From the NCBI RefSeq assembly GCF_002775205.1, contig NC_036458.1, positions 4,618,560 to 4,682,559 on the forward strand: DNA of 64,000 bases, given 5' to 3'. Every line of letters starts with the position of its first letter. Position 1 is the stretch's first letter. The DNA is from Xiphophorus maculatus (taxonomy: Eukaryota; Chordata; Actinopteri; Cyprinodontiformes; Poeciliidae). The notes under the pieces are model-generated. The model ran no database searches and was not told where the DNA came from. It saw nothing but the letters and a program-made list of their open reading frames with translations. Below, piece by piece: positions 1 through 24,302 of this stretch. The position numbers and the translations under genes were made by a program.

Positions 1-521
1 GAATAAAATTGATAGAAATGGATTTGGATAGAACAGGATTTTTGTTTCTGGCAAAGCAACTCAAGTCTATTTTTGCATTTGTTGAGCTTCTAAACTACAA
101 ATAACCCTAAATGTTATTAATGCAGACAACACATAACTTTTTTATTTCATGTGTTTGAGATCATTGGAGAGCTTAGAATCCACACTGTCAGAATCTGGAA
201 ATAGCTCAAAATGAGTCGATGTGTTTATGGCCATTAACATTTACCAAACAGCCTTTGTCATTAGGATGAACAAAGTGAGTTAAGAGCCTCATATTTTCTT
301 TTCAGGTTGTTTGTACATATCAAGCTAAGTGATTCTCAGCCTGAAAAGCTTTAATAAACACTGCTCTATAGCCTTGCCAGTGTTTCTCGTTTGCCACATA
401 AACTCTCTCTTAGGCAGTCAAAGTGACTGCGGTCGGACTTTAAATGCATACAAGTCATTGAACATAGCAACCGTGTCTGGATACACTCCTCCCACTGGAG
501 TCCCACCCTCCATCGCCTTAC
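1..521 (-). other. gfap: gfap intron 1 (3' part cut by window edge)
   Basis: This stretch follows the splice donor of gfap exon 1 (GT at 521-520, reading GTAAGG on the minus strand). No second gfap exon is visible before the window edge, so exon 2 and everything after it lie outside. I see no repeat or other gene in it. Confidence 0.7.
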
Positions 522-1036
522 CTTTGCTTCAACATGGCCAGATCGGCAGCCAGGTTGTCCCTCTCGACCTCCAATCGGGCCTTCCCGTTGGTGAGCCCAT
601 CCACCTGCCGCCGAAGCTCCCTGAGCTCATCCTGGTAGATGTCTCCCAGGCGGCTGGGCTCCTTCACCTTCAGCTGGTTCAGCTCCGCCACCAACATCTT
701 GTTCTGCTGCTCCAGCAAGCGCACCTTCTCTATATAGCTGGCAAAGCGGTCGTTCAGGCCCATCATCTCCATCTTCTCATTGGTGCGTACTTCTTTGTAG
801 TGGGCCTTCATCAGGGAGTCGGCGGAGAAGTCCAGCCGGTCGCCGGGGCTCCCCAGCAGCAGGGCCGTGCTGGCAGAGCCCAGGGAGAGCCTGGAAATGG
901 GGCTGGAGAGGGTGATGGACCGCGGGGTGCCATGCCAGGAGAGGCGGTTGGAAGACAGGCTACCGATTCTGGCGCCCGAGCCGCCCTGAGGCCCAAAACG
1001 TTTCCTGTACGAGGACTGGACCCTCTGGCTCTCCAT
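522..1036 (-). CDS. gfap: glial fibrillary acidic protein, first coding exon (partial gene)
   Basis: Type III intermediate filament protein that builds the cytoplasmic filaments of astrocytes and radial glia. Only exon 1 is here: 515 nt coding for 171 residues plus two bases of the next codon, ending in donor AAAG|GTAAGG. The ATG at 1036-1034 begins [15 protein letters not shown], whose SSYRKRFG head motif is typical of GFAP. A Ser/Arg/Gly-rich head covers residues 1 to about 80. It is followed by the helix-initiation motif of coil 1A ([20 protein letters not shown]), linker L1 and the start of coil 1B. Vimentin and desmin share the rod, but the MESQR start and short head favour GFAP. The gene lies on the same strand as map3k3, limd2 and ddx42. 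No frameshift or stop is seen. Assignment to gfap rather than another type III filament gene is inferred from the head sequence. Confidence 0.94.
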
Positions 1037-1090
1037 GCTGGGGGAATAAGCTCACCCGGTGCACAAGCAGGGGTTTTATAGAGGGAGCAA
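1037..1090 (-). promoter_or_regulatory. gfap: gfap core promoter with TATA box
   Basis: On the minus strand a TATAAAA box sits at 1080-1074, about 38 nt before the ATG. Placing initiation about 30 nt downstream leaves a 5' UTR of only some 10-15 nt. Mammalian GFAP also has a TATA-type promoter and a very short 5' UTR, which supports the start chosen for exon 1. Confidence 0.7.
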
Positions 1091-1660
1091 CCCCCCTTTG
1101 GGCCACAGGGTGGGCGGGCAGTGAATGGAACAAAAAGAGGAAAGCGAAGGGCTGGTTTACTTGACACTCAGAAAGCTGTGCGCCAGGGATTGTCCGTGCT
1201 CGTCCACTCAACTACAAATGTCTCCGGCATTTTTTTTCTTCGTCCTCTCCCCCTTTTCCTCCCTCTGACTCACTCACTCTTTCAGTCCTACGTTCACCCC
1301 CTTTTTGCCCAACTCGCTTTCTTTCTGCTCCAAGCGAATGAAAAGGAATTTGTGTGACAGGCCCTGGCCACAAATCCAACCTGACCACACATGCGCTCTT
1401 CAAAACACAGAGACACAGAAAGGGACTTTGATTAAACAAGGGGAGGGGATGTTGGAGAGACATCATAACTATCTAAAAATACAAAACAATGATTTACAAA
1501 CAAGATAAACAAATGGAAATGTGCCTTTTAGAAGCACAAACTGTCACCTGACAGACAAACTTCAGTCTTTTTATTTGGATTTTATGGAATAAACCTGGAC
1601 AAAGTGGTGTATCAATGTAAAATAGAGGTGAAAATCTGTATGGCATGTAATAGATAGTTC
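1091..1660. other. gfap upstream region, no gene seen
   Basis: Sequence just upstream of the gfap promoter. It is mixed in composition with a pyrimidine-rich patch near 1235-1330 on the plus strand. I recognise no exon, repeat or specific regulatory motif. Glial enhancers could lie here, but the sequence alone does not show them. Confidence 0.4.
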
Positions 1661-1664
1661 ACAC

Positions 1665-2011
1665 AAGTCTGAACCGGAAGTAGGCAAGCGCAGAGCAAAG
1701 CATAGCGGACCCATGGATTCAAGACCAACAAAAAGAAAATATATGGACACTCTTGATCAATGTGTGAGATATATATATATATATGTATATATATAAATAA
1801 AACGGCTGCTGTCTGGATCAACCTGAATGAGACGGAGAATGACGATGTGGACACGCTGCCTCCAATCTCATACTCCGATATAGTTCAGTACTTAATAAAC
1901 ACGAAGAGAGCGTACAACATGGAGGAGCTTCACCTGAAAACTATGAATGCATATAATCAATGTTTGATTGTAAATAATGTACGAACTCTTCATGTGAATA
2001 ACAGGTTCTAG
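1665..2011 (+). mobile_element. Transposon remnant with the start of a SWIM/YqaJ-like protein (copy 1)
   Basis: A 5' leader (1665-1760), a (TA)n insertion near 1768-1798 and an open frame resembling the first ~60 residues of a protein family found in many copies in fish genomes. The frame reads INLNETENDDVDTLPP, then SYSDIVQYLINTKRAYNMEE, then an AYNQ motif. A second degraded copy at 5890-6080 shares both the leader and the protein start. The presumed start codon is damaged here (ACG where the other copy has ATG), and the frame ends at 2011 before any SWIM zinc finger or YqaJ nuclease domain. It is therefore a dead fragment. The family name rests on remembered similarity and is tentative. Confidence 0.45.
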
Positions 2012-3310
2012 TGACTGGCGGAGTAATGTAGGCCACATGTCCGGATTAGCTGTCAGCTAAAAGCTACATTAGCTAAGCTAATTTTGCTGGTTCGGCGGTT
2101 AGTACTACAGTAATGGTATTACACAGAGGTGGGTGGAGTACTCAAAAATTGTTAACGCAATAGTTGTAATGTACTTGTAGTGTTTATAAGTTAGACAGAA
2201 GTGAGACGAGCGCTGGTTCTAAGCTCGTGATTTGTTTATTGTTGTCATAGCAACTCCATGCCAACGAGCATGGCTGTCCGTTACAAAGTTCCCAGAAGTG
2301 TGACGTCACACGAAAACTATGCTTAACATTCAACCCTTTACTCAGATCCTCGTAAATAAAAGCCTGTGCAAACAACTAGATGTAGAAGTTACTTGGCTTT
2401 TAAATAGAATTAAGTGATTTAATAAAATGTCAGTAAAAAACTCAACGATATCAACAAAATAAAAATAGACGGATCCACTTGATTCTAAACTCTTCACTGC
2501 TCAGTCTGGGCTTTCTCCCATTGAAGTGGATTAGTCTGGTAGAATGTCAACCGGGCCAATCAACGAACAGAAGCTGTGAAAGTTGATGTTGATTTTCTGT
2601 CGGGTAAAATTAAAAACCAGAGTTCTGCATACGAAGCAAAGCGTAGTGCAAGGGATCGATTCTTATCAGGAAACTGGAGGTAAAGCTAGCAGGTTTTATA
2701 GTTGATGCGTTGAACGACACACTGAGCAAAGTCCAGACCTAAATCCAAACTTAAAATCTGTTGCAAACCTTAGAAATCGCTGTTCAGAGATTCTATTGAC
2801 TCCATTTCAGCTTGAGCCGACGTGCACAACTGGAAGTAAAAAACAAAGACTAAGATTTTTATTGGAGTTTCCAATCTAACCAACCATCTTGGTGGAGCAT
2901 ATTTTATATTCAGGCAGAGAGAGAAAGCAGCAGGTTTTTAAGTGTCTGGTCTTTGTGTGTGAAGTTCAGGTTATTAGACGTCCTGATGGATGGCGAAGCG
3001 CAGCGTAAGGAGGAAAAGTTCGCGGAGTGCAAACTCAATCTGAGCTTCAGATTGACGAACTGAGGCTGCGTTACGAGCCGCTGCTCTCCCACTGCCTTGG
3101 CAACCACAGGGCTCAGCTCTTCTGCAAATCTTCTCCTTTCGGCTTTTTCTTCCATAGGACAATTTAGAGATAGGATTAAATCGCTAATGTCCCTTAACAC
3201 AAAAACAGAAAATTAAACACAAGAAATGTTGGTGAAAACAGGGAGTGCTGCAGTTTATCAGATGGTTAAAAGAACCAACATGTCTTCTTCATTCAAGTTG
3301 GTCTTTTCTT
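2012..3310. other. Intergenic stretch, no gene recognised
   Basis: No convincing exon. Around 2125-2180 there is a short fragment of the interspersed family whose hallmark is repeated TACTTGAGTAA (better copies at 15555, 37665 and 46858). An X-box-like palindrome GTTGTCATAGCAAC lies at 2241-2254. Near 2910-3200 two minus-strand frames are open at once with moderate GC content, but neither matches a family I know. Confidence 0.4.
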
Positions 3311-3317
3311 TCTCTCT

Positions 3318-3860
3318 TTCAATGAACGCCATAAATATTTCTTAGTTCCCAAAGATCAAAGTTAAAATTAAATAATAATTTTTGATAAATTTCTTTCCTC
3401 TTTCAATAAATGGGATTAGTAAAGAGGATACATTTTAATTACATTGGGTCCAAATATGCAAAAGATTCCAAAGATTGTTGAAGTTCAAATTAAATAATAA
3501 CTGTGGATAATTTATTTCTCTTTCAATAATTGCCATTAGGAAAAGTGGTTAAATTTTCACTGTTTTGGGTCTAAATAAGCAAAATAAGTTTCCAAAGTTC
3601 ATCCAAGTTAAAATTAATTAGTAATTTCATTCTCTTTAAATAAATGTCATTAGGAAAAGTTGCTAAATTCTTATGACATTTTGTTTAAATATACAAAATA
3701 AGTTTCCAAAGATCATATAGATTAAATTTAAACGATAATTGGTAATTTCTTTCTTTCTTTCAATAAATGCCATTAGGAAAAGAGGCTAAATTCTTTTTGC
3801 ATTTGAACAAAATACACAAAATAAGCTTGCAAATTTCATATAAATTAAATTAAAATGGTA
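3318..3860. repeat. Degenerate tandem repeat, about 4.5 units of 85-124 bp
   Basis: Each unit opens with a version of TTTCAATAAATGCCATTAGG and contains GGTCTAAATA, CAAAATAAGTTTCCAAAG and an AT-rich tail before the next opening. Unit starts are near 3318, 3401, 3521, 3635 and 3758. The units differ by substitutions and small indels, so the array is old. It is non-coding, in the gfap-map3k3 intergenic region. Confidence 0.75.
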
Positions 3861-4129
3861 GCTCTTGATGCTTCTGAGGAATTTCCTGCACAATAATAAT
3901 AAAAACAATAAATCCTGCATGGTTATATTTGCATAAACTGCTGTTTTGCTACCAGCAGCAGGGCAACAAAAGGGATTTCTTTGGGTCATAAAGTCACTGC
4001 CATTGTTTCTGGGAGCCAGTGAATAAAGCCTCCTTTCATTTTACTATCTGGCCTGGAGCGTTGATGCTGTAGAAGAAAAACAGCACAGTGTCTTGAATCC
4101 CAATTGGTTTCTGTTAATAGAGGTTAAAC

Positions 4130-4620
4130 AAGATGGCACAGTAAGTCTGGCAGAGATTTGTTGACTTAAAAGGCTTCATCTCCAAGGATTAACGGCGCCG
4201 TTGCATCATCTCGCTGACACTAATTGTTTCGGCTCAGTGGATTTTTCAGACAATCGCCGCTGTTGCCTTAGATTTGGTCACTGAGGTAATTTCTCCTGAT
4301 AATTAAGCATCCAAACAGAGTGTTCGTACAGTCTGGAGCTTCCCTGCTTCCTGGAAGATGGAGTCGCAAAGAGGGACAAACAGCTGACTGATGTTTTCGT
4401 TTAGGGCTTGATCTCCTCTGGACGAACTGCAAAGAGGCGGAATGGCAGCGCTAATCTGAAGCCCGGACGACACCACCACCTTTTAACTTGGACCGTTCTG
4501 GCATTTTAATCTAAAATAACCACATCGACTCTCTGAAAGCTGCACTTCAACTTCATTGTTGTCTGAACGTACATGACCTCATACCAAACCGAATCCTGGC
4601 CTACAGAACCGGCTCAGGTC
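4130..4620. other. Possible conserved non-coding element
   Basis: This block is less AT-rich than its surroundings, is free of recognisable repeats, and carries several AT-core homeodomain-like sites (CTAATTG, TAATTAAG) and an E-box CAGCTG. No open frame with splice signals is convincing. It could be a distal enhancer, but this rests only on composition and motifs. Confidence 0.25.
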
Positions 4621-5255
4621 CACTCTCCCCAATATACCAAAGCAACAAATTAAAAAATCTGCCAGGGGGCGTATTTAGGGGAAATTATCTCTTTAGCTGG
4701 ACAATAAAATACAACAGCCTTTACTTTCCCATACAATAGAGAATGAATTAATGCTGAACTGATAGAATGGATACATTTATAATTGAAGTCTGTTATTTTT
4801 ATTTATATTTGTTTATAATTTACTTTCAATATTACTGAAATTGTTTGCGTGGTAATTTTATTATTATTTATTTATGTCTTTTCGTAATGTTGAAACGGTT
4901 GTTTTGAATTTTGGGTTTAATTTATAATATTAAAAATATTACATTTGACATTTAATATGTAAAAAATAATGTAAAATGTACATTTAATACATTTTACTTT
5001 TAATATTTTAATATGGACATTTTACATTTTGATAGTCTGCACATTAAATGTACAGCAACAAAATCCAGTGGTTTTATTTTTTGGAGCAGTGTTGGTTACA
5101 GAGGCTGCTGGGAGGAAGGATTTGCGCCAACGCTTCTTTGTGCATTTAGGATGCAGCACGATCAAAACACACACATATGATTCCATGTTATATATATATT
5201 TATTAAAATGGATTTAATGGGTTTCCTCTAAGGTTTGGGGTCATAGTTCAGGTAT

Positions 5256-5540
5256 TATTTGAGCTTTAAAGATGCTATTCAGCTGCTCCAAGTTTTAAAA
5301 AAAACCCTATACCTTGTTGCCATGGTTACGCATCATAACTCTCAAAAAGTAGAACAGCATCCAAAATTGCCCAAAACATAAAATGCCTCAACCAAAGAAA
5401 ATATTAACAAATTGAGCTTTAAAGACGCCAATCAAATGCTCCCAACTGTGAGAACAATACCCTGTTGCCACGGTTACGCATGACAACGGTCAAAAAGTTG
5501 AATAAATGCTTCAACCAAAGAAAATGTGAACAAGTCTTCA
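5256..5540. repeat. Two-unit tandem duplication, each with an X-box-like palindrome
   Basis: Unit 1 (about 5256-5410) and unit 2 (about 5413-5540) share GAGCTTTAAAGA at the left, a ...CCCTGTTGCCA-type core and AACCAAAGAAAAT at the right. The cores are GTTGCCATGGTTAC (5316-5329) and GTTGCCACGGTTAC (5464-5477). Both match the RFX X-box pattern closely. The duplication is seen directly; binding is not shown. Confidence 0.7.
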
Positions 5541-5889
5541 AAACGAACTAATCAAAACCGCAGCAGAGCTACGCTGAAGCAGAAGGCGTGACATCGAAGG
5601 CCTGATATAAAAAGCAAGCGGGTTTAACTGGATCGGACGGGCCAGCTGCATGACTCAGCACCAGCAGGTCCAAACAAGGCGCAGCCACAAAGAGGCTGTA
5701 GAGAGCCCGGTTGGGCCCAAAGCTCCAGTCTGCCTGTCAGCAGGAATGTGCTGCTCAGACAGACCGGCATACCGGACCCCGGCATCACACTACGAACAGG
5801 ATTCAGCCGCAAACTACAGCTGGAAGGCTGCATGAAACGAAATTCAACAGAATATGATTAAAAAAAATTAAAAGGCCAGTTATTTTATC
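5541..5889. other. Intergenic stretch, no gene recognised
   Basis: Overlapping open frames exist on both strands around 5624-5835 but none has a family signature, a splice context or a partner exon. I treat them as chance frames in a moderately GC-rich patch. Confidence 0.35.
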
Positions 5890-6080
5890 ATTTATATATA
5901 TACTGTAGTTCCCGCTAGTCTGCAAGCGCCTTATTAGTAGGCTAGCGCAGCACAATGCATGGAAAACCAGCAAAAAGAAAATTTGTGAAAACTCTTTAAC
6001 CAACGTGCAAGAGAAAGATTCATGAACAAAATGGCTGCTGTTAGGATCGACCCGAATGAGACGGAAAAGGAAAATACAGC
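5890..6080 (+). mobile_element. Transposon remnant (copy 2 of the element at 1665-2011)
   Basis: It shares with copy 1 the leader CCAGCAAAAAGAAAAT and the coding start MAAV-x-I-x-x-NETE, here with an intact ATG after AACAAA. Similarity ends about 15 codons in. The two copies define the 5' end of one mobile element whose coding part has been lost in both. Confidence 0.5.
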
Positions 6081-8060
6081 TCTGGAGAAAATTAAGAGAC
6101 CATTTAAAATGATCAGTTTCTCTGATTTTACTCTTTACAAGTTTATGTTTTAGTAAAATGAACATTGTTCTTTAAAAAACTACTGACAACATGTCTCTGA
6201 AATTACAAGAAAAGATTTAGCATTTATCTGGTCAAAGTAACAAAAAAAACGCAGAGCTTTCAGACTTCAAACAATGCAAAGAAAACAGGTTCATATTCAT
6301 TTAGAAACAACAATGCTATTGTTTTAACTCTGGAGAAAATGAGAACGAAACAACCCTGCAGGGATAACGACACAGACGGCTCTGTGGGTTTGGATGAACA
6401 CTTCAAGGTTCTGATGCATTAATTTGATCTTTACTGAGAAATAAACAATCATAATTGATACATTTGAACAGGTTCTGATTAAGCTTATTTTCCAGATTAA
6501 ACAGTACTTTAAAATAAATAAATAAAAGCCTTTAAACATACGCATATGTTTCATTAAGTCACATTTTTGAATTGCTGGTGTGATTTAATATTCTAATCTT
6601 AAATGCGTTTTTTTTATTGCTATAAGTAATCACTGTGCTGCTGAAATTGATTCATTTTTCAGCTATATTCTCATTTACTGAATACGACCATTTTTGATAG
6701 CCACAGTAAAACAAAATAATAAATTTATTTTTAGTAATTATTTACATTTTTACCAGTTGTACCTCATTAAACCATTTCACACATAGGAACTTATATATGG
6801 GAATTAAAATATTTTCTATTTTTAGCTCCAAAGCACCATAAATTTGATCATATTGACTTTGAACATAACTGGAACTGAAATTTATATCACTAAAGGCAAT
6901 CCAGGTGACAAACTTTAGGCAATAATTGTTGCAGATGCTATAAACTTCACATAATTTTCCCTCAAGTAAACTGATAGTCTTGTTTTTTTTTATTTCTTCT
7001 GGTTATTAATAAACTGGTATAATCTGTTAATCTCTATAGCTGTTTAAAAATTAACTCTGACAGATTAGATTACAGTTGCGATAAAGCGTTTCTTTGTTTG
7101 TTACCGTCTGTTTTCTCCACACACAGGCAGACACGGCCATAAAATCTCTTCTTCCTGTGACTGCCTCCCGTTTCTCCTCATTTAACGGGTGACAGAGAGA
7201 AGGAGGAAGAAAAGAGAGAGAAAACGAGAGAATGAAAAGAAACGGTGCATCCACCAAGCAGAACTCAGTCCCTTTGTATCCTGTTTACTTTCATTCAGTC
7301 TAAATGTTGAGATTCATTAAAAAATAAAAACAACAAACTCTTTTTTAAAATGTATTTGTTTTCGAGCGAAGTCATGACATCTACATATACATTCAAAAAA
7401 CAAAACATTTTAGCAGTAAAATAGGTTTGATATGTTCGACTTTGCACTGCAAGTCTTGTCATGAAACATTACATGTTTAACATTTGGATACGTAGAAACA
7501 TTTCTAACAACTAGCTTGTTTTCCTTTGCCTGTCCCAGGGTTCCTCCTTAAATAAAACTCTCATTTAAACATTATTTAGCTGCCTTTAATGTGTAGCAGC
7601 CCCATTTATAGCTATATGTTTGTTATTAGCCCATAATTTAAAGCTGGACATGTCATCTGAACCCTGGGGAAAACAAAGTCGTCATGGGGGATGGAGAGCG
7701 AAATCTGGCATCCAGCGTCGGCTCTGCTCCAGGTTGTCTTTGGCTCGCTAACACACCTGCATTAACTCACATCTTAAATGAGACCTGATGAGTTTTCATT
7801 GCATGTGGCAAAGCAGGAGCAGAGATGCACCAAGGAATCTTTCCAGGACTGATTTATGGATTATGTGGTGACTGACTGGTCCGAGTCAAGCTAACACTTT
7901 TCTATGTGCAAATCAATCGTAGCTGTTTGCAGGAACCAGAGGATGTAGAGAGATGCATAAAGCTGATTAATACTAGACAGCATGTTGAGAAATGTCTGCA
8001 GTTCATTCAGGTTGTAAGACGGTGAGAGAGAGCAAGACAAAGGAATCCTGAACGTGATTC
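6081..8060. other. Intergenic stretch, no gene recognised
   Basis: AT-rich sequence with many short A/T runs and no exon-like frame. About 7600-7990 is more balanced in composition and repeat-poor, which could mark a constrained element, but I see no specific motif to support that. Confidence 0.35.
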
Positions 8061-8064
8061 AGCC

Positions 8065-8305
8065 ACGTTTGGCTAAATTAAACCAATTTTTGAATGAATT
8101 GCACTTAGATAAATTGCACTGTTTGGCTAAAAACTTAGCATAACTTAGCTAATTATGCTAAACCTGGCTAAATTACGTTAAGTTTGGCTGAAATTCGCTT
8201 ACCTAAATTGCTATGCTAAGTGTAGATGAATTACATCTTGCTAAATTATGCCAAGTTTGGTTAAATCACATTTAGGAAGCCAGAATGTAATTTTGCCAAG
8301 TTTGT
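8065..8305. repeat. Degenerate short tandem repeat (GGCTAAATT-type)
   Basis: Variants of AGTTTGGCTAAATTA and TTAGCTAATTATGCTAA recur roughly every 20-35 bases. A simple-sequence array that has decayed by point changes. Confidence 0.6.
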
Positions 8306-9640
8306 GTTTCATCCTTTCCTCTTTATCTCTCAGGAGTTAAGATAAGGCAATACATTCTCTAGTGAATATACAAGAGAATGCTAAAAAAGTTAGCTTTGCC
8401 AACTGTGCTAACCCCAAACATAAGATGGTAAATGCGATTTAAAATGGAAATGTTATTATAGTGTCTTTGTTTTAAAAGAAATAATTGCTCTTAAACACAA
8501 AGTATGACATAATTTCTTCTAACAAAAACACAAAAGAGTCCTGGTATTTGAGGCAGCAGCGAACAGCTAAATCAGCAAATACTTGAGTCCAATCTTGATA
8601 CTGCAAACACCAAATATAACTTAATGTGTGTTAATATGCGCAGTGGAAACCGTTTTAGGACCAACAGGAGTTAGCATCTACAGTCTTCAAGTACAGCCAA
8701 TCAGCATCAAGGAAAACAAGAGCTGCTCCTGGATTGGCTGCTTTGCAAGCGCTAGCAAATAGCAAGTCAAGTAGCATTGCATCAAGGTATTTCAGCTTTC
8801 TTTTAGAAATTGTGAGTAGGCAGATTTTCCACTAATAAATTAGGGCAACATTCCACAGAAAAACCCACAAACAGGCAGATAAAACGTGATCCGTTTGGGC
8901 TAAAATCAAGAAAATCTGAGTAAGTCACAGGTGTACAAAAAACCCCGCAGATCAGAAATCGATCTTACAGTTCTGATGGTGAATCACCACATTTAGTAAA
9001 AATGCTTCCAGGAGCCGACGTGTAACACTGGTTGTGGTTTAATTTGTTGAACTGGAGTTTGAGCCAGGCAGCCAGACTTCGTTCTCCCCCCGTTTCTAAA
9101 TTACAACATGCGATTCTGAAATGTCTGCAAAACCAGCTGCTTTCTACGACTTCCGTTCAACAAAACTAAAAGTATCAACAGATTTGATACAGTCGAAATA
9201 TAAAAATAGATATTTATAGATATGTGTATTTCCTTACAATAATCAGACTTGGATGTCATGGGGCTATAAATAAAAAAAAAATTCACATTTGAAATAAAAA
9301 CATTAGCAAAAAGAAAATATTGAAATCAGCCCCACAAAATTCAGTTATCAAAAAAATAAAAGTGCATCTGATTGAAAATTATCCTAAATTGAGGATTATC
9401 GGTCAACGACATCTGGGCCAGACATGCAATTTAGACAAAAATAAACAATTTTTATTTAAGGCTTTTTAGTTTCTAAAAAACTATAAGTATATTTTTGTTC
9501 TTTATTTTGGCACTTGGTCAGATAGTAAATACTGGAGAGATTATAAATAAAAATGGCTTTTTGTGAAATATGTTGAAATTTTAATCTGCAGACAAACTAA
9601 CTGCTGAAAAACTGAACATATTTAATCTATGTTTAAATTA
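8306..9640. other. Intergenic stretch, no gene recognised
   Basis: AT-rich sequence without exon-like frames or long repeats that I can identify. Confidence 0.35.
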
Positions 9641-9800
9641 TTATGTCTGATACAGTAGGATAAAAAAAATCTTAAAAGTTTTGAAACTTTAAAACAGGGT
9701 CTCATTTATAGTGAATACTACTAGATGTAAAACATGTGTGATGACATCACCCGTAACTATGGGAACCAAAGGAGCGAATTCGTTGGTGGGAAAAAATTCC
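9640..9800 (-). repeat. Interspersed repeat, 'TAGTTACGGGTGATGTCATC' family, copy 1
   Basis: Around 9735-9775 the sequence matches, in reverse orientation, elements at 38690-38790, 52028-52345 and 63060-63235. All share a core with GGTTTCCATAGTTA, followed by GTGATG(T/C)C, then a segment about a heterocycle-like TTTTACAGCTTCT motif in the longer copies. It is a short non-coding mobile element or fragment. Confidence 0.5.
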
Positions 9801-9989
9801 ATATAATAAAAACAAAAATTGGCTACAATGCAAAATATCAAGTTTGACAGTGGGCCAAACTAAAAAACACAAATATGATTAAGTTAGAAAAAATTAATTT
9901 GGAGTTAATTAGATTTAATAAAACTGATGGTCGGTGTGAACTGAGACAGCCACTGTAAATAGAAAAAAAATTTTATTCACGCCAAAGAA

Positions 9990-10225
9990 TTTTAGAAATT
10001 TTCTGGGTTTAATAACTCGAAAATTTGCTATAAAAAAACTCTGAAATTTTGAGATTAATTGCAGAAATTTTATAGAGAAAACCCCCCTAAAATTGTCAAG
10101 TTTTTTTCTAGCAAATTTCTGAAATTAATCTAAACATTTCAGAATTTTTTCTAGCAAATTTTTGACTTTTCAAACTCAAATTTCTGATTTTTTTCTAGCA
10201 AATTTCTGAGTTTTATTCATTACTC
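9990..10225. repeat. Degenerate tandem repeat (TTTTTCTAGCAAATTTCTGA)
   Basis: The 20-mer TTTTTCTAGCAAATTTCTGA and close variants recur at least three times between about 10095 and 10210, with inverted partners (AGAAATTT, GAAAATTTGCTA) to the left. The array is palindromic overall and could fold as a hairpin. Confidence 0.6.
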
Positions 10226-10724
10226 ATGTTTTTTTTATATCTGCCTTTGAACTTATGAGGGCTGAATAGTAAAACTAAATCAGGAAGAGCTTAAACATTT
10301 TTAAAAGTGTGCAAACTTTGTTTTTTTTTTCACCTTTATTAAATTTTCTAACAAATTTATGTCAATATCTGTTTTTAAGCTGAATTATCCAGGAGATGCA
10401 TCACATTAAAGGTTGAAACCTTTATATAATAAAAACCACAGCACTAAACAGATGTAGCGAGCTCCACTGTATATTCGCTACATTTCAAAATTAAGTGCTT
10501 TTCTAAAATAAAAATAAAAAACTTTTTAAATTTTATTTTTAAGCCTCAACTTTAAGGCATCATTTTCTGAAATTACTCTTATTAGGTAAAAAAGTGAAGA
10601 ATACTTTTAAAAATAAATATTTGGTTGAAATCGATGTTGAAGTTGCAACTTTTTAAAGAAAAAACAGCTTTAAGTGATGCAACAATTTGAGGGCTTATAA
10701 AGGGTTAAGGTCTACAGAAATGTA

Positions 10725-10755
10725 ATATTAATAATAATAATAATAATAATAATTC
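10725..10755. repeat. (AAT)n microsatellite
   Basis: About nine uninterrupted AAT triplets. It lies downstream of the map3k3 stop codon, possibly within its 3' UTR. Confidence 0.85.
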
Positions 10756-11222
10756 ATAGAATTAATAACTGGTCCCACTAGCTTCGGTGCATGACACCTT
10801 ATTCAGAACATTAGCAAAAAGAGCTTAGTGGATTTAATACCTTAATGTGTTTTGATCTGCAGAGGCTGAAATCAGGAAAGTAGCTTAAAGAATCGTCTGC
10901 ATGTTTCTGTTTTTGTAGAAAAGCTCTTTGGCATAGTTAAAGTTCATGCATTTTTTAACTCATAACTGCAAAAGAAATGAATGTAAACATGAACCGTGAC
11001 TTGATAATGCTTCCTCTGAAGTGAGTTTTGTGTTGGGTTAAGCAGCATGGTGGGTAAATATTTGTTGCCCCCTTGTGGAAACTCCTGGTACAGCAGCGCT
11101 GGAACCGAGAGCACCGATTTTCACGTTTAGGAGTTCCTCCGTGTGAAGACTGGGTCTCCTTTTGAAGCATATGATGGTGTGTAATAACGGTGTGATGCCC
11201 TGTGAGGCGCAGTCAGTCTTAC

Positions 11223-24225
<13,003 letters not shown>

Positions 24226-24302
24226 TGCGGCAGCGTTGTGCAGGCGGGGTCCACAAACCAGGGTTCAGATTGATGCCTCTGATGTGCCAGACCACCCACA
24301 GC
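24226..24302 (-). other. map3k3: map3k3 5' UTR part of exon 2
   Basis: Acceptor TGCAG|GC at 24304-24303 opens an exon that ends ATGA|GTGAGT at 24222. The initiator ATG (24225-24223) is thus four bases from the exon end and is completed as Met-Asn-Glu by the next exon, matching the Met-Asp-Glu start of mammalian MAP3K3. An upstream non-coding exon is therefore required. Confidence 0.7.

Noticed and set aside
329-1081. A 250-codon open frame on the plus strand
   Set aside because: It is antisense to gfap exon 1, which explains the open frame by codon bias.
2910-3200. Overlapping minus-strand frames starting MLRDIS and MSYGRK
   Set aside because: Slightly coding-like (many Glu, Lys and Arg), but two frames are open at once, there is no partner exon and no family I recognise. 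A decayed pseudogene is possible but unsupported.
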